A program made the position numbers and the translations under genes. From contig NZ_CP060497.1 in NCBI RefSeq assembly GCF_014334135.1, forward strand, positions 2,170,001-2,234,000: 64,000 bases of DNA, in the 5' to 3' direction. Each line of letters starts with the position of its first letter. The first letter of the stretch is position 1. The notes beneath the pieces were generated by a model. It saw only the letters and a program-made list of their open reading frames with translations, did no database searches and was not told the origin of the DNA. The DNA comes from Olivibacter sp. SDN3. Its GTDB lineage: Bacteria; Bacteroidota; Bacteroidia; Sphingobacteriales; Sphingobacteriaceae. Shown here piece by piece: positions 1 through 8,991 of this stretch.

Positions 1-643
1 TTTTGTCCAAGATAAGATACTGACCGGGTTGGATATTCACTTCATAATTATCCAGTTTGCCAGTGTATTGAAAATTGATTTTACCTTCACGCAGTGCTAT
101 CGATGTCTGTGTTCTATTTTTTACATTGAATTCTGTACCTAAGACCTCAATAGACGTGCTATCGGACACATGCACGCTAAAACGTTGATTGTTTTGCTTA
201 TGTACCACAAGAAAAATCGCTTCACCGTTTAACCAAACTTCGCGGTTGGCGTTAAATTTTTTTTTGCTATAATATAAAGTGGAATGTCCATTTAATTTGA
301 CTTGCGACCCGTCGGGTAAGCGAATAACTTTGATTTCAGCGTAGTCTGTGTTGTATGTTATCGTAGTACCTTTTTGTAAGAATAAGAAGACCGTAAATAA
401 TAAAATAATAGCAGCAGCGTACCCAAGTATTTTTTTGGAGAAAGGGAATGGCTTGTACTTCTTCGAGGAGGATATATTCGCACGTGTTTTAATCTGCAGC
501 AACATCTCTTTACCAAGAGAACGTTTTGTATGATTACTGAGCGTATTGGTGTATGCTATGGATTCATCGACAGCGTTATACCATGCTTCAAAACGCTGGT
601 ACATTTGGTTTTCTTCTTCTCGTTGTGTGTTGTTTTGATCCAT
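1..643 (-). CDS. FecR-family anti-sigma factor, partial (3' end beyond window)
   Basis: Minus-strand gene starting at the ATG whose complement is 641-643 and still open at base 1; 214 codons are visible. A cytoplasmic N-terminal segment (residues 1-70) is followed by one membrane helix (about 72-90) and then the FecR periplasmic domain. Visible FecR signatures are RLPDGSQVKLNGHS (108-121), an EVWLNGEAIF block (135-144) and EVLGTEFNV (166-174). FecR proteins hold a partner ECF sigma factor and release it when a TonB-dependent receptor is loaded. The gene lies 68 bp downstream of the sigma gene at 712-1293, in the usual order, so a susC/susD pair probably follows off the left edge. The family call is firm; the ligand is unknown. 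Confidence 0.93.
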   Translation of the reverse strand, partial: MDQNNTQREEENQMYQRFEAWYNAVDESIAYTNTLSNHTKRSLGKEMLLQIKTRANISSSKKYKPFPFSKKILGYAAAIILLFTVFLFLQKGTTITYNTDYAEIKVIRLPDGSQVKLNGHSTLYYSKKKFNANREVWLNGEAIFLVVHKQNNQRFSVHVSDSTSIEVLGTEFNVKNRTQTSIALREGKINFQYTGKLDNYEVNIQPGQYLILDK

Positions 644-711
644 TATGTGTGCAAATACAACTAATAGTAAATTTAAAAGGCATGATACCTCTAGTTCTTC
701 TTGAATTATTT

Positions 712-1293
712 TTAAAATAATATGAATAACAGCCAAATGAAATGTTTAAGCTCTTCTCTTATTAATTTGAGTGCTTTCATAATATGTTTTTCTACGGTGC
801 TGGTGGATATTTTTAAGGTGGCGGCAATTTCAGAATAAGTTAATCCGCCTTCTTGCTTTAATTTATAGGCAAGTTTTGTTTGATTAGGTAATTTTTCGAT
901 ACTGTGTTTTAAGGCTTGGTGCAGATCGATATAATTTATCCGTTCTTCTGTTATATTATTGGTAAGATGAGGGGGGCGTTGCGTGTCAATAAATTGCTTA
1001 TAACGTTCTTGTACCTGCTGTGATTTGTAGTAATTGTATATTTTAAATTTTAACGCTTGATGTAGGTAGGACGAAATGGATGTATGAATTTTTATTGTTT
1101 CTCTGTTTTGCCACAGTTCGGTGAATAGATCTTGTATAAATTCCTTGACAATTTCGTCATCAGCCAACCTTCTGTGCGCTTGATCGAAAAGTTTAGGCCA
1201 ATATTTGTGATAAATTTGTTCGAAAGCCTTTATATTGCCCGACTTTAGTTTTTGGAAGATATCGATTTCCGACATTTTCTTGCTTACTGACAT
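712..1293 (-). CDS. RNA polymerase ECF-type sigma-70 factor
   Basis: A 193-residue ECF sigma factor. Region 2 spans roughly residues 24-66 (FEQIYHKYWPKLFDQA through FTELWQNRE). Region 4 spans about 130-180 and contains the helix-turn-helix TYSEIAATLKISTSTVEKHI. The short hydrophobic tail is common in Bacteroidetes ECF factors. FecR follows directly downstream on the same strand, so this is the regulatory head of a TonB-dependent uptake locus. By analogy with FecI it should recruit polymerase to the linked receptor genes when signalled through FecR. The start ATG at 1291-1293 sits at a sensible distance before region 2; an in-frame Met seven codons later is possible. Confidence 0.93.
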   Translation of the reverse strand: MSVSKKMSEIDIFQKLKSGNIKAFEQIYHKYWPKLFDQAHRRLADDEIVKEFIQDLFTELWQNRETIKIHTSISSYLHQALKFKIYNYYKSQQVQERYKQFIDTQRPPHLTNNITEERINYIDLHQALKHSIEKLPNQTKLAYKLKQEGGLTYSEIAATLKISTSTVEKHIMKALKLIREELKHFIWLLFILF

Positions 1294-1500
1294 AAAAATG
1301 GGATACTTTTAAAAAAAAAATTATTTCCTTTAGTCAGTTTAATAAGGTTTTATCGAATAGTTGATACGAATTTAATTTAATTGCCCTATAAAAACAAAAA
1401 AAACAATTATTATCGTTAATTTCCAGCAAAACACTCAACTGGTAATTATCTCGTATAATTCAGCTGCTAATTGGTTTCATCAATAGACAAATGTACTACT

Positions 1501-2237
1501 GAGTTTGTTTTTTTAGGGCAACCGGCGGTGCAGGCATCGAATATCACCCTGGATTACAAAGCGCCTTTATCAGCTATGATCATGTTGGGTATTGTCATAA
1601 CGATGGCCTTCAACTGGCTCCCTGCCGTAACCGCAGTGATGTTCGCGGCCATATTAACCGTGCTTACCGGATGCCTGCGTAACGCGAAGGCGGCCTATCG
1701 GCAGATTAATTGGGAGAGTGTTTTACTTATCGGAGCCATGTTGCCCATGTCGCTTGCGCTGGAGAAACCGGGGTATCTAGTGCGATCGCGGAGTTTCTGG
1801 TGAATAGCCTTGGGCGCTTGGGACCAATGACTTTGCTTAGTGGTATTTATCTGGCAACGTCTCTGCTTACTCTTTTTTTGAACAATACTGCGACTGCAGT
1901 ACTGTTTGCTCCTATTTCGCTGCAGGCCGCGGATGCTATGTAGGTGAGCCCTTGTCCTTTTTTATTTGCGGCGACGGTTGCTGCAAGTATGTGTTTTTCC
2001 AGTCCTTTCTCAACGCCATCAAATGCCTTGGTGATGTCGGCCGGACGTTATCAATTTATGGATTATGTGAAAATTGGCGTTCCTCTCCAACTGCTATTTG
2101 CCCCGGTTATGGTCTTCCTGCTTCCGCTCCTTTTTCCTTTTTTAGTGATGACCATTTTAGCGATGGGTGCCATTCCAGCGAGTATCGCCCAATGCCGTTG
2201 TCTTCAAAATAAAAGGAGCCAGGTTCAGCGATCCTAA
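1501..2237 (+). pseudogene. SLC13/DASS-type anion permease, C-terminal relic with frameshift and nonsense codon
   Basis: Only about the last 240 residues of a divalent-anion:Na+ symporter-like permease remain. Reading starts near GQPAVQASNITLDYKAPL and continues through INWESVLLIGAMLPMSLALEK. Near 1768 the frame breaks: adding one A to the short A-run restores EKTGVSSAIAEF in the next frame. Further on, an in-frame TAG at 1941-1943 interrupts the protein before VSPCPFLFAATVAASMCF and SAGRYQFMDYVKIGVPLQL. The N-terminal membrane half and any RCK domains are absent. The family is inferred from the SPFSTPSNALVMSAGRY-type signature. This is a decayed gene and is very unlikely to be functional. 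Confidence 0.8.
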
Positions 2238-2276
2238 AGATAATGAAGGAAGGCGGGTGGAATTGGACGGCGTACG

Positions 2277-2432
2277 TTAGCGGACGGCAATCTGTTCAAT
2301 AATTGTATTGTAATCCAATTTATCTGACATATTCGCATAGATATAGTGTGCTGTGATTTTACCTGTCAAATTTTCGACTTTTAATAAGAACTTGCCTTTA
2401 ACGGGAGATAGCGCCTCTCTGCCTATGACATG
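2277..2432 (-). pseudogene. Orphan C-terminal gene fragment
   Basis: On the minus strand a frame is open from 2432 to a TAA at 2277-2279. It reads like real protein, ending KITAHYIYANMSDKLDYN followed by TIIEQIAVR, but it has no start codon; an in-frame stop lies just upstream at 2433-2435. I do not recognise the family. It looks like the last 50 or so residues of a lost gene, in keeping with the decayed transporter and proC relics on either side. The rest of the 2238-2564 gap shows nothing else. Confidence 0.35.
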
Positions 2433-2564
2433 CTATCAGTTTTCGCATCTATTTCGTTATCTACGAGGTACAAATTGACAATTATTGGCTTCATGCATGG
2501 TGCTTGTAGGTATTGCAGTAAAATTTTAATACAAGGGAATATCCCGTAAAAAGAACGACTATAT

Positions 2565-2714
2565 ATGAAAGTACTTGTAATTGGTGGAGGAAATATGGGG
2601 TTTACTTATGCAAAGATGATGCGACAGTCCGGCGCCTCAGGAACTACGCAAGCTGCGTTTTACGCAACGCTAAGCCACGCACTTGAGATAGGAAAGGAGT
2701 TTAAAGATGCATAA
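2565..2714 (+). pseudogene. proC (pyrroline-5-carboxylate reductase) relic with large internal deletion
   Basis: A 49-codon reading frame opens with MKVLVIGGGNMGFTYAKMM, the nucleotide-binding N-terminus typical of pyrroline-5-carboxylate reductase (GGGNMG loop). It then passes directly into SGTTQAAFYATL and ALEIGKEF, which resembles the family's C-terminal GGTT..A segment. About 200 internal residues are missing without breaking the frame. The last codons overlap the start of proB: the proB ATG at 2707 lies inside the relic's GATGCATAA, which also ends it. The relic may therefore still serve as a translational leader for proB. The identity is an inference from two short motifs. Confidence 0.6.
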
Positions 2715-3525
2715 GGTAAATCCAATACAACGTATCGTGGTGAAAGTCGGTACAAATGTCATGACCAATAAGGATAAGCGGATTATACCGCGTACCTTGG
2801 AGAAACTGGTGAGTCAGATAGCCTATCTCTATGAGCATAACGTGTTATTGGTGCTGGTTTCTTCAGGATCCGTAATAGCGGGGAAGGAAGTTATGGGACG
2901 GGACCTGAAAACGGACGACCACGTCACAAGGCGGCAGGTCTTTTCAGCGGTAGGGCAACCGCGATTAATGCGGCAGTACTATAATCTTTTTCATGCGCAC
3001 GGTATGCGCTGCGCACAAGTGCTGGCCACAAAACGTGATTTTGATCCTGGAAAACATCGGGAGAATATGATTAATTGTTATGAAGGGCTTTTGGCTGAGG
3101 GTGTGATTCCTATAGCTAACGAAGACGATGCCGTCTCCTTATCCATGTCTACTTTTACAGATAATGATGAGTTGGCTAGTTTGGTGGCTGAACTGATCAA
3201 TGCAGATATGTTGGTGATGCTTACCGATACCGATGGGTTATTCAACGGACACCCGGATAATCCCGCAAGTCAGCTCATTTCAGAGCTATCGGTAGATGAA
3301 CCTGTAGAACAGTATATCCAAGCGTCTACCAAAGGTGAAGCGGAAGGACGCGGCGGTATGGCATCAAAGCTGCGTATCGCTAAACGCACAGCGAATCTGG
3401 GGATACCGACGATCATCGCCAATGGTAAGCGTGACCGCGTTTTATTGGATGCCGTATACGGTAAGCAGGTGGGTACAAAGATTTTAGCGCCTGCTTTGCA
3501 GAAAGGAAAAGGAGAGTTATGTTAA
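2707..3525 (+). CDS. proB: Glutamate 5-kinase (no PUA domain)
   Basis: Catalyses ATP-dependent phosphorylation of glutamate to gamma-glutamyl phosphate, the first step of proline synthesis. The 272-residue protein is an amino-acid-kinase-fold domain: RIVVKVGTNVM near the start, LVSSGSVIAGKE (about 51-62), IPIANEDDAVS followed by FTDNDELASLVAEL, LTDTDGLFNGHPD, and GRGGMASKLRIAKRTA. It ends after the kinase domain, so the C-terminal PUA domain of many ProB proteins is absent. That shorter form is known and should be active. A good ribosome-binding stretch (GGAAAGGAG, 2691-2699) precedes ATG 2707. It overlaps a proC relic upstream, and no intact proA or proC follows, so these must lie elsewhere if the pathway works. 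Confidence 0.93.
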   Translation: MHKVNPIQRIVVKVGTNVMTNKDKRIIPRTLEKLVSQIAYLYEHNVLLVLVSSGSVIAGKEVMGRDLKTDDHVTRRQVFSAVGQPRLMRQYYNLFHAHGMRCAQVLATKRDFDPGKHRENMINCYEGLLAEGVIPIANEDDAVSLSMSTFTDNDELASLVAELINADMLVMLTDTDGLFNGHPDNPASQLISELSVDEPVEQYIQASTKGEAEGRGGMASKLRIAKRTANLGIPTIIANGKRDRVLLDAVYGKQVGTKILAPALQKGKGELC

Positions 3526-3625
3526 CGAGGTTGGAAGACGACTGTAGATATTTTGTATATATGATCTTATCGATTTTGGCAGTAAGTTTGACCACAAAAT
3601 AAATGGTTGAAATTAACGACATATC

Positions 3626-4144
3626 ATGAAGAAAATTGCCTGCAATATGTTTATTGGCTTATGCATAGGAGTGATGCTTCAGGCCTGCAATACAACAACA
3701 CCCGAAAAATATATTTCCGTAACGGCGCTGAACAGTAATTTGGTATCATCGGCTTATCGGCCGATGTTTTTGGAGGAACTCATGGAACGTAAAGGTAAAG
3801 ATCAACTTGCCGGTACCACAGCGGTAGACTATGTGCGTGATAGAGCCTTGAGACCCGTGGAAGAATCTATGGAAAAGGTGAAGCAGCTCAAAGAAACAGA
3901 CGATACCCAGGCCTTGATTGCCGCGGCCTTGGACCTAATGGCCTATGGTAAAGAGATCTTTGAAAGCGATTACATCGCTATTGCGCAATTGATCGATGAG
4001 GGGAAACCAGAGGAGGAGATCGATGCGGCAATTACAGAGATGTACGCTAAAACCGAGAACGGAATGGCGCAACGTTTCGATGAATTGGATGAGTTGGCGC
4101 TGGCCTATGCGCAGGAACACGATGTACCTTTCGAGGTGCGGTAA
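3626..4144 (+). CDS. Hypothetical secreted lipoprotein
   Basis: A 172-residue protein with a lipoprotein signal: Lys-Lys start, hydrophobic core, then LQAC with the probable lipidated Cys at residue 21. The mature part is acidic and helical, rich in Glu, Asp and Ala, with no motif I recognise. It probably faces the periplasm or sits in the outer membrane. It lies 100 bp after proB and about 110 bp before the secreted deacetylase-fold gene on the same strand; a transcriptional link is possible but not shown. Confidence 0.7.
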   Translation: MKKIACNMFIGLCIGVMLQACNTTTPEKYISVTALNSNLVSSAYRPMFLEELMERKGKDQLAGTTAVDYVRDRALRPVEESMEKVKQLKETDDTQALIAAALDLMAYGKEIFESDYIAIAQLIDEGKPEEEIDAAITEMYAKTENGMAQRFDELDELALAYAQEHDVPFEVR

Positions 4145-4253
4145 AATTGCTGTAATCTCTTTTCCTGTACTATTGGATGATACATATCTTAATCCTAACT
4201 TGCTGCCCAATAATCCGGGAGGGTCATAACTATTTTTTTAACAGATAAATGAT

Positions 4254-5948
4254 ATGATGTATTTGAAAAAGGTACAAGAGGTGTGTTTCTGTATTTTGAC
4301 GCTTGTTGTTTTAAGCAAGATGGGCTTTGCTCAGGTAAAGACGGATAACGATACGGAATCGCCGCGTATTATTAATATCGTGAATTTTATCCGGCAAACG
4401 GATTACCGGGTGAAAGATGCAGACCGTCTACTGTTGGAAACAGTCGAACAGCAGATCAAGCTGATCAACAAGTATGATTTTCCGGCCACGTTCCTATTCC
4501 AATACGATGCCCTGATTAACCCGAAATATCAGGAACTGATGAAGAAGGAATTGAATGACCATTGCGAAATCGGTGCTTGGTGGGAAATTACCCAGCCCCA
4601 TGTGGAAGCGGCGGGAATCAAATGGCGTGGTGAACATGCTTGGGTGTCTCATGCAAATATTGCTTTTACTACCGGATACAGCCCAAAGGAAAGAGAAAAG
4701 TTGGTGGATGTTTACATGGAGAAATTTAAGTCAATATATGGGCAATACCCACGATCTGTGGGTTCTTGGTTTATCGATTCGCATACCTTGGCTTATATGG
4801 CTGAGAAGTATGGAATTGTAGCTTCCAGTAATTGTAAAGATCAGGTGGGGACGGATGGTTATACCTTGTGGGGTGGCTATTGGAACCAGGCATATTATCC
4901 CAGCCGGTCTAATGCTTATATGCCTGCGCAAAACGAGCAGGCTCAAATCCCGGTGCCGATATTCCGGATGTTGGGAAGCGATCCGATTTACCAATATGAT
5001 ACCGGTCTGGGACAGTCGAGACAGGGCGTGATCTCACTCGAACCGGTATATCCAGAATCGGGCATGGATAAAAAATGGGTGGAATATTTCTTGGAATCTA
5101 TAGTTAATCAGCCTAGCCTAGCTTTCAATTATGCGCAGGCAGGGCAGGAAAATTCATTTACCTGGGAAGGGATGCAGAAAGGCTTGGAGATGCAATTTCC
5201 TTTATTTGATTCCCTGCGGAAGGTAAACAAAATCCGGATAGAAACCATGGAGACATCCGGCAAATGGTTCCGTGAACATTTTTCAGTAACTCCGGCAACG
5301 GCCGTGACAACGTTGAGCGATGTACGGGACGAGGGACGTAAATCGGTATGGTTCAATAGTCGTTATTACCGCACCAATATATTGTGGGACGACGGGATCT
5401 TGCGCTTTCGCGACATCCATTTGTTTGACGAAAAATTTGCGTCGCCATACCTGAAAAAAGCAGGGAAGGGCAACCAGTTTTTTTATTATGCCTTGCCGAT
5501 TGTGGATGGTTTTACCTGGAGTACTCCCGAAGATCGTGCGGGTATGCATCTGGTTAAAATGGATGCGTCTGGAAAAAAGACAAGCATTCGCCTGAAAGAT
5601 CCTGTCGTGACCGAGCAGGGGAATGATGTTTTGGTGTTTAGCTGTGAAGATTTTGATGGAAATGAGTTTCTACTGACTTTTTATGAAGACAGGCTTGAGG
5701 TAAGTTGTAAACCCCAAGAGAATGAACTAAGCTGGAGTCTGGAATTACACACGGCCAGGGAGGCAGACCTACCTTTCCAAAAGATAGCTGAAAAAAGGAT
5801 AAATGCTAAATTTAGAGGATTTAATTACGGCATAAGTTTGCAGAAAGGGCGTGTAGAGGAAGGACGGGCAGATGCGGCGACGGTATTTAGCTTGATCCCG
5901 GAAAGCAATCAATTAATCATCAATTGTGATAATAGTGCCAAGCAATAG
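4254..5948 (+). CDS. Secreted polysaccharide-deacetylase-like (NodB-fold) protein
   Basis: A 564-residue protein with an N-terminal signal peptide (MYLKKVQEV through VLSKMGFAQ, cleavage near residue 27). The first ~300 residues resemble the glycoside hydrolase/deacetylase fold: an early beta strand, FPATFLFQYDALI, an EIGAWWEI segment in the place of the family's EIG.H motif, then YPRSVGSWFIDSHTLAYM and YGIVASSN. I cannot point to a clear TFDDG or H-x3-H zinc site, so catalysis is uncertain. The C-terminal ~200 residues look beta-rich and may be a sugar-binding or sandwich domain. Two adjacent Met codons (4254, 4257) make the exact start uncertain by one residue. The nearby SusC/SusD locus fits a role in glycan processing. 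Confidence 0.5.
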   Translation: MMYLKKVQEVCFCILTLVVLSKMGFAQVKTDNDTESPRIINIVNFIRQTDYRVKDADRLLLETVEQQIKLINKYDFPATFLFQYDALINPKYQELMKKELNDHCEIGAWWEITQPHVEAAGIKWRGEHAWVSHANIAFTTGYSPKEREKLVDVYMEKFKSIYGQYPRSVGSWFIDSHTLAYMAEKYGIVASSNCKDQVGTDGYTLWGGYWNQAYYPSRSNAYMPAQNEQAQIPVPIFRMLGSDPIYQYDTGLGQSRQGVISLEPVYPESGMDKKWVEYFLESIVNQPSLAFNYAQAGQENSFTWEGMQKGLEMQFPLFDSLRKVNKIRIETMETSGKWFREHFSVTPATAVTTLSDVRDEGRKSVWFNSRYYRTNILWDDGILRFRDIHLFDEKFASPYLKKAGKGNQFFYYALPIVDGFTWSTPEDRAGMHLVKMDASGKKTSIRLKDPVVTEQGNDVLVFSCEDFDGNEFLLTFYEDRLEVSCKPQENELSWSLELHTAREADLPFQKIAEKRINAKFRGFNYGISLQKGRVEEGRADAATVFSLIPESNQLIINCDNSAKQ

Positions 5949-5997
5949 GCATAAATGAATAAACATGCATTATCGGGGGGATGAGTACTTTCCGAAT

Positions 5998-6615
5998 TTA
6001 TTTACAGTCGGGCACCATTCCCATCGTCATACCGTTTGGGCTCCATATCGGGACCAATTTCATCTGACAGCCCTCACCTGATGATCCGTCATCTTGTTCA
6101 ACTTCCCGGCGTCCACTGAAAGAGAGCTCGAGAATGGAACCTTGAGGGAAATGATCCATTTCTTCCATAAATTCAACGGTCATATCCATGGAAACACGGC
6201 CAGCTGCCATGCGTCCGTCAAAGGTCATATATTGCGATGCATTTCGGCTTTGTCCACTGATATTGTTTTCACTAACTTTAAAATAGTCGTCCGGTTCTTC
6301 CCCCGAGAGATAATCCATCCCCTGCTGTTGCCCCCGTAGCTTAAAGTTCATTTCGCCCTCCTCACCGAAATCCGCACGGAATACGATAGAAACCGAATCG
6401 TCATGAGCTTCCAGCAATGCAATAGTGGCGTCGCCTTTCCATCGGTATAAGAATTCATCGTTCAGCGTTAATCTTCCTGTTGCATCCCCAAGAAATGGAT
6501 CACCGCCATAGGTAGAAATAAAATCTTCTCTGGCCTCGGGTTCAACATTGCCATCCTTATTACACCCGTAGCAGAGTAGGACAGGGAGCAGTACTAAGTA
6601 TAATACGTTTTTCAT
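5998..6615 (-). CDS. Hypothetical lipoprotein
   Basis: A 205-residue protein with a clear lipoprotein signal ending LLCYGC (Cys at residue 18), so probably lipidated. The mature region is acidic and predicted mostly beta, with no recognised domain. A Cys near residue 182 (EGCQMKL) and another near the end (VPDCK) could form a disulfide. It converges on the deacetylase-fold gene with a 49-bp gap and has its own promoter region shared with the divergent sigma gene at 6901. Confidence 0.7.
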   Translation of the reverse strand: MKNVLYLVLLPVLLCYGCNKDGNVEPEAREDFISTYGGDPFLGDATGRLTLNDEFLYRWKGDATIALLEAHDDSVSIVFRADFGEEGEMNFKLRGQQQGMDYLSGEEPDDYFKVSENNISGQSRNASQYMTFDGRMAAGRVSMDMTVEFMEEMDHFPQGSILELSFSGRREVEQDDGSSGEGCQMKLVPIWSPNGMTMGMVPDCK

Positions 6616-6900
6616 TGTTGTAGGGCTTATGCCTATTTCCAGACATCTGGTAAAAATCTAAACTTATCTTACAAAAATAAATGCAGAAACAATGCTGAGC
6701 AATCCCTGAAAAAGGGTATTTATCATAAAGATAAATAAGTGTTTGAACGAAATTAGTTCACCATTTTTTTGTTTTTTTTCAGATATACTGCTTAATGAGG
6801 AATAAGCTTAACAAGTTCGTTTAAATACCTGTCTACAGCATTAATTATTTTTTTTTTAAGCTATTAGTCCTTACTTTAGATGCCATTAACCAATTAACTT

Positions 6901-7500
6901 ATGCCTCAATGGAATCCAGAAACCGAAAAGTTATGGGTTAAGGCTCTAAAAAAAGGTGAACAAAGTGCCTTTGAGAACCTTTTCCATCATTATAAACGAA
7001 TGGTTTATTATGGTTTATATAAACTGGTCCATCTTCCCCAAGTGGCAGAGGAGCTAACACAAGATGTGTTCTTGAAGATTTGGGATAAGAGAGCTGAACT
7101 GGATGAACACAAATCTTTCGCGGCGCTTCTTTACCGTATCAGCGCAAACCTGGCGATTGATTTCTATCGAAAAGCTGCAGCAGATGCCCGACTCAGAGAA
7201 GAGCTCATCAAGTCGGCCACGATACATGACGACCCCTTTAATAAGTCCAATCTGTCGGAACACGAATCGCTGATTAGGGAAGCCCTCCAAAAATTGCCTC
7301 CACGGCGCCGGCGCGTCTTTGAACTATGTAAACTCGAAGGGAAAAGTTATCACGAGGTCGCCACAATCTTAAACATCAGCCCCGGAACGGTTAACGATCA
7401 TATTGTCAAGGCGGTACGTTTTCTTCGCATGGAATTGCTAAGCAAACAATCGGAACTGTATTACCTCTTGTTGTTGTCTATGGCCTGCGCTCAGCAATAA
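6901..7500 (+). CDS. RNA polymerase ECF-type sigma-70 factor
   Basis: A 199-residue ECF sigma factor. Region 2 runs from FENLFHHYKRMVYY to QDVFLKIWDKRAEL (about residues 22-65). Region 4 runs from LPPRRRRVFELCKLEG to SYHEVATILNISPGTVNDHI (about 125-175). The tail is hydrophobic, as in the sigma factor at 712-1293, but the two proteins differ clearly in sequence. It is followed 65 bp later by fecR and then by susC/susD, so it should activate that locus when its FecR is signalled. A poor Bacteroidetes -7-like box (TACTTTAG) lies about 20 bp upstream of the ATG. Confidence 0.95.
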   Translation: MPQWNPETEKLWVKALKKGEQSAFENLFHHYKRMVYYGLYKLVHLPQVAEELTQDVFLKIWDKRAELDEHKSFAALLYRISANLAIDFYRKAAADARLREELIKSATIHDDPFNKSNLSEHESLIREALQKLPPRRRRVFELCKLEGKSYHEVATILNISPGTVNDHIVKAVRFLRMELLSKQSELYYLLLLSMACAQQ

Positions 7501-7565
7501 AAAAATCTTTTGGGAGCATATGCTTTGGCGGCCTGCTACGTATATCTGTCAAAACCCAATTGTAA

Positions 7566-8759
7566 ATGACAGAAGACCAATGGAAGGAACTTTATTCCCG
7601 ATACTTAAATAAGCAGTGTTCTCCCGAGGAAATCCGACGACTGTTGCGGCATTTTGAATTGGAAGGTAACACCTCTTTCCTTCGTAATCGTATTGAGCGG
7701 GAGCTGAATTTTTCCAGTACTCCTGCCAGCGACAGCAAGGCTGTAGAAGAAAGACTTGACCGTATTCATCGTAGGTTAATGGGTGAAATTGCTCCAAAAC
7801 AAAAACGTAGATCTTTCACTTTCTGGCTGCCATATGCTGCCGCAATTGTCTTGCTAGCTATCGGTCTTACGTGGTTCTTAGGAAACGAAGTGTGGAATGG
7901 AAAACGTGTTATTACTTCGCCGTTGGCAGACATTACCGCAGGAGGAAACCGCGCGACCTTAAAGTTTGCGGATGGACGTACGATTGACCTAAGTGATAAA
8001 CAATATGGTATCGTGGTAAATAATGATATTCACTATGCTGACGGAAATCCGGTCTTAACGGGAAAAAACGACGCGGAGAGCAGTGGGATGAACGATGCGG
8101 AAACAATAGAGCATCAGCTCTTGGAATTGATTACGCCAAGAGGCGGAACGTATCAGCTGACGCTGCCAGACGGTTCAAAGGTATGGTTGAATGCAGCCAG
8201 CAGCTTACGATACCCCGCTACTTTCAAAGGTGAAAAACGAGAGGTGTATTTGAGCGGCGAGGCATATTTTGAAGTAGCAAGTAAAAAGGATCAACCTTTC
8301 GTTGTACAATCGGCCAAACAACAGGTGAAGGTGTTGGGTACATCGTTCAATATTAGCGCATATCAGGAAGAAGTGGGCGTGCGAACAACACTGGTAGAAG
8401 GGAGTGTGGCCATTACCAATTTCCAATCGGATAAAATAGTTCAACTTCAACCAGGTAAGCAATGCCTGGTAGATGAGGGGAAAACCAGTATTAGTGATAT
8501 AGATGTTGCGGCGGCCACCGCTTGGAAAGATGGTCTGCTAAATTTCAATGAAACCGAACTACGTGAGCTCATGAACCAGCTTAGTCGGTGGTATAATGTG
8601 AGCGTAGAGTACCAGGGGGATATTGCGCCCACCTACTATTATGGTTACATCAGCCGAGATGAGAAGCTATCAAAAGTATTGGAACTGTTGAAGGAAAGTG
8701 GCCTGAATTTCCGTATGGAACGGACCGGAGAAATCAATCGATTGATTGTTACACCTTGA
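7566..8759 (+). CDS. FecR-family anti-sigma factor
   Basis: A 397-residue complete FecR protein: a cytoplasmic N-terminus (1-84), one membrane helix (about 85-106, FWLPYAAAIVLLAIG) and a periplasmic FecR domain. Characteristic stretches are TPRGGTYQLTLPDGSKVWLN, REVYLSGEAYFEV and VKVLGTSFNISAY. The C-terminal DUF4974-type domain follows (LLNFNETELRELMNQL to the end), a fold that resembles the receptor signalling domain. It transmits the state of the downstream SusC receptor, which carries an STN domain, to the sigma factor encoded just upstream. Order and spacing are standard for Bacteroidetes. Confidence 0.95.
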   Translation: MTEDQWKELYSRYLNKQCSPEEIRRLLRHFELEGNTSFLRNRIERELNFSSTPASDSKAVEERLDRIHRRLMGEIAPKQKRRSFTFWLPYAAAIVLLAIGLTWFLGNEVWNGKRVITSPLADITAGGNRATLKFADGRTIDLSDKQYGIVVNNDIHYADGNPVLTGKNDAESSGMNDAETIEHQLLELITPRGGTYQLTLPDGSKVWLNAASSLRYPATFKGEKREVYLSGEAYFEVASKKDQPFVVQSAKQQVKVLGTSFNISAYQEEVGVRTTLVEGSVAITNFQSDKIVQLQPGKQCLVDEGKTSISDIDVAAATAWKDGLLNFNETELRELMNQLSRWYNVSVEYQGDIAPTYYYGYISRDEKLSKVLELLKESGLNFRMERTGEINRLIVTP

Positions 8760-8884
8760 CCAACAGCGGCGGAATGGAACATAAAAAAGCTAAATGAACA
8801 ACTAACTAATGATAGAAATTAAAAAAGGAGGGACCATCGATATGGAAAGAAAGAACTGAAATTTTGTATAGCAAGAGCAAATGA

Positions 8885-8956
8885 ACCGGAAGGTGCTGCG
8901 AACACCATCCGGTAAAACATTTGGACGGCCATTTTTGATCGCTGTGAAAAACAGCG
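8885..8956 (+). other. Two intercistronic hairpins between fecR and susC
   Basis: In the 232-bp gap there are two inverted repeats. One is ACCGGA-A-GGTG paired with CACC-A-TCCGGT (8885-8913, one A/A mismatch). The other is CGCTGT-gaaaa-ACAGCG (8940-8956). Neither is followed by a clear T-tract, so they are more likely mRNA stability or attenuation structures than full terminators. Such a gap with hairpins would let susC/susD be expressed at a different level from the regulator genes. The effect on expression is inferred. Confidence 0.4.
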
Positions 8957-8991
8957 AATAGCTTTATTAACCAATCCAATTATACAAACTT

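Noticed and set aside
3935-4229. Overlapping frames around the end of the lipoprotein at 3626-4144
   Set aside because: No start signal or motif; the lipoprotein frame with its lipobox explains the region.
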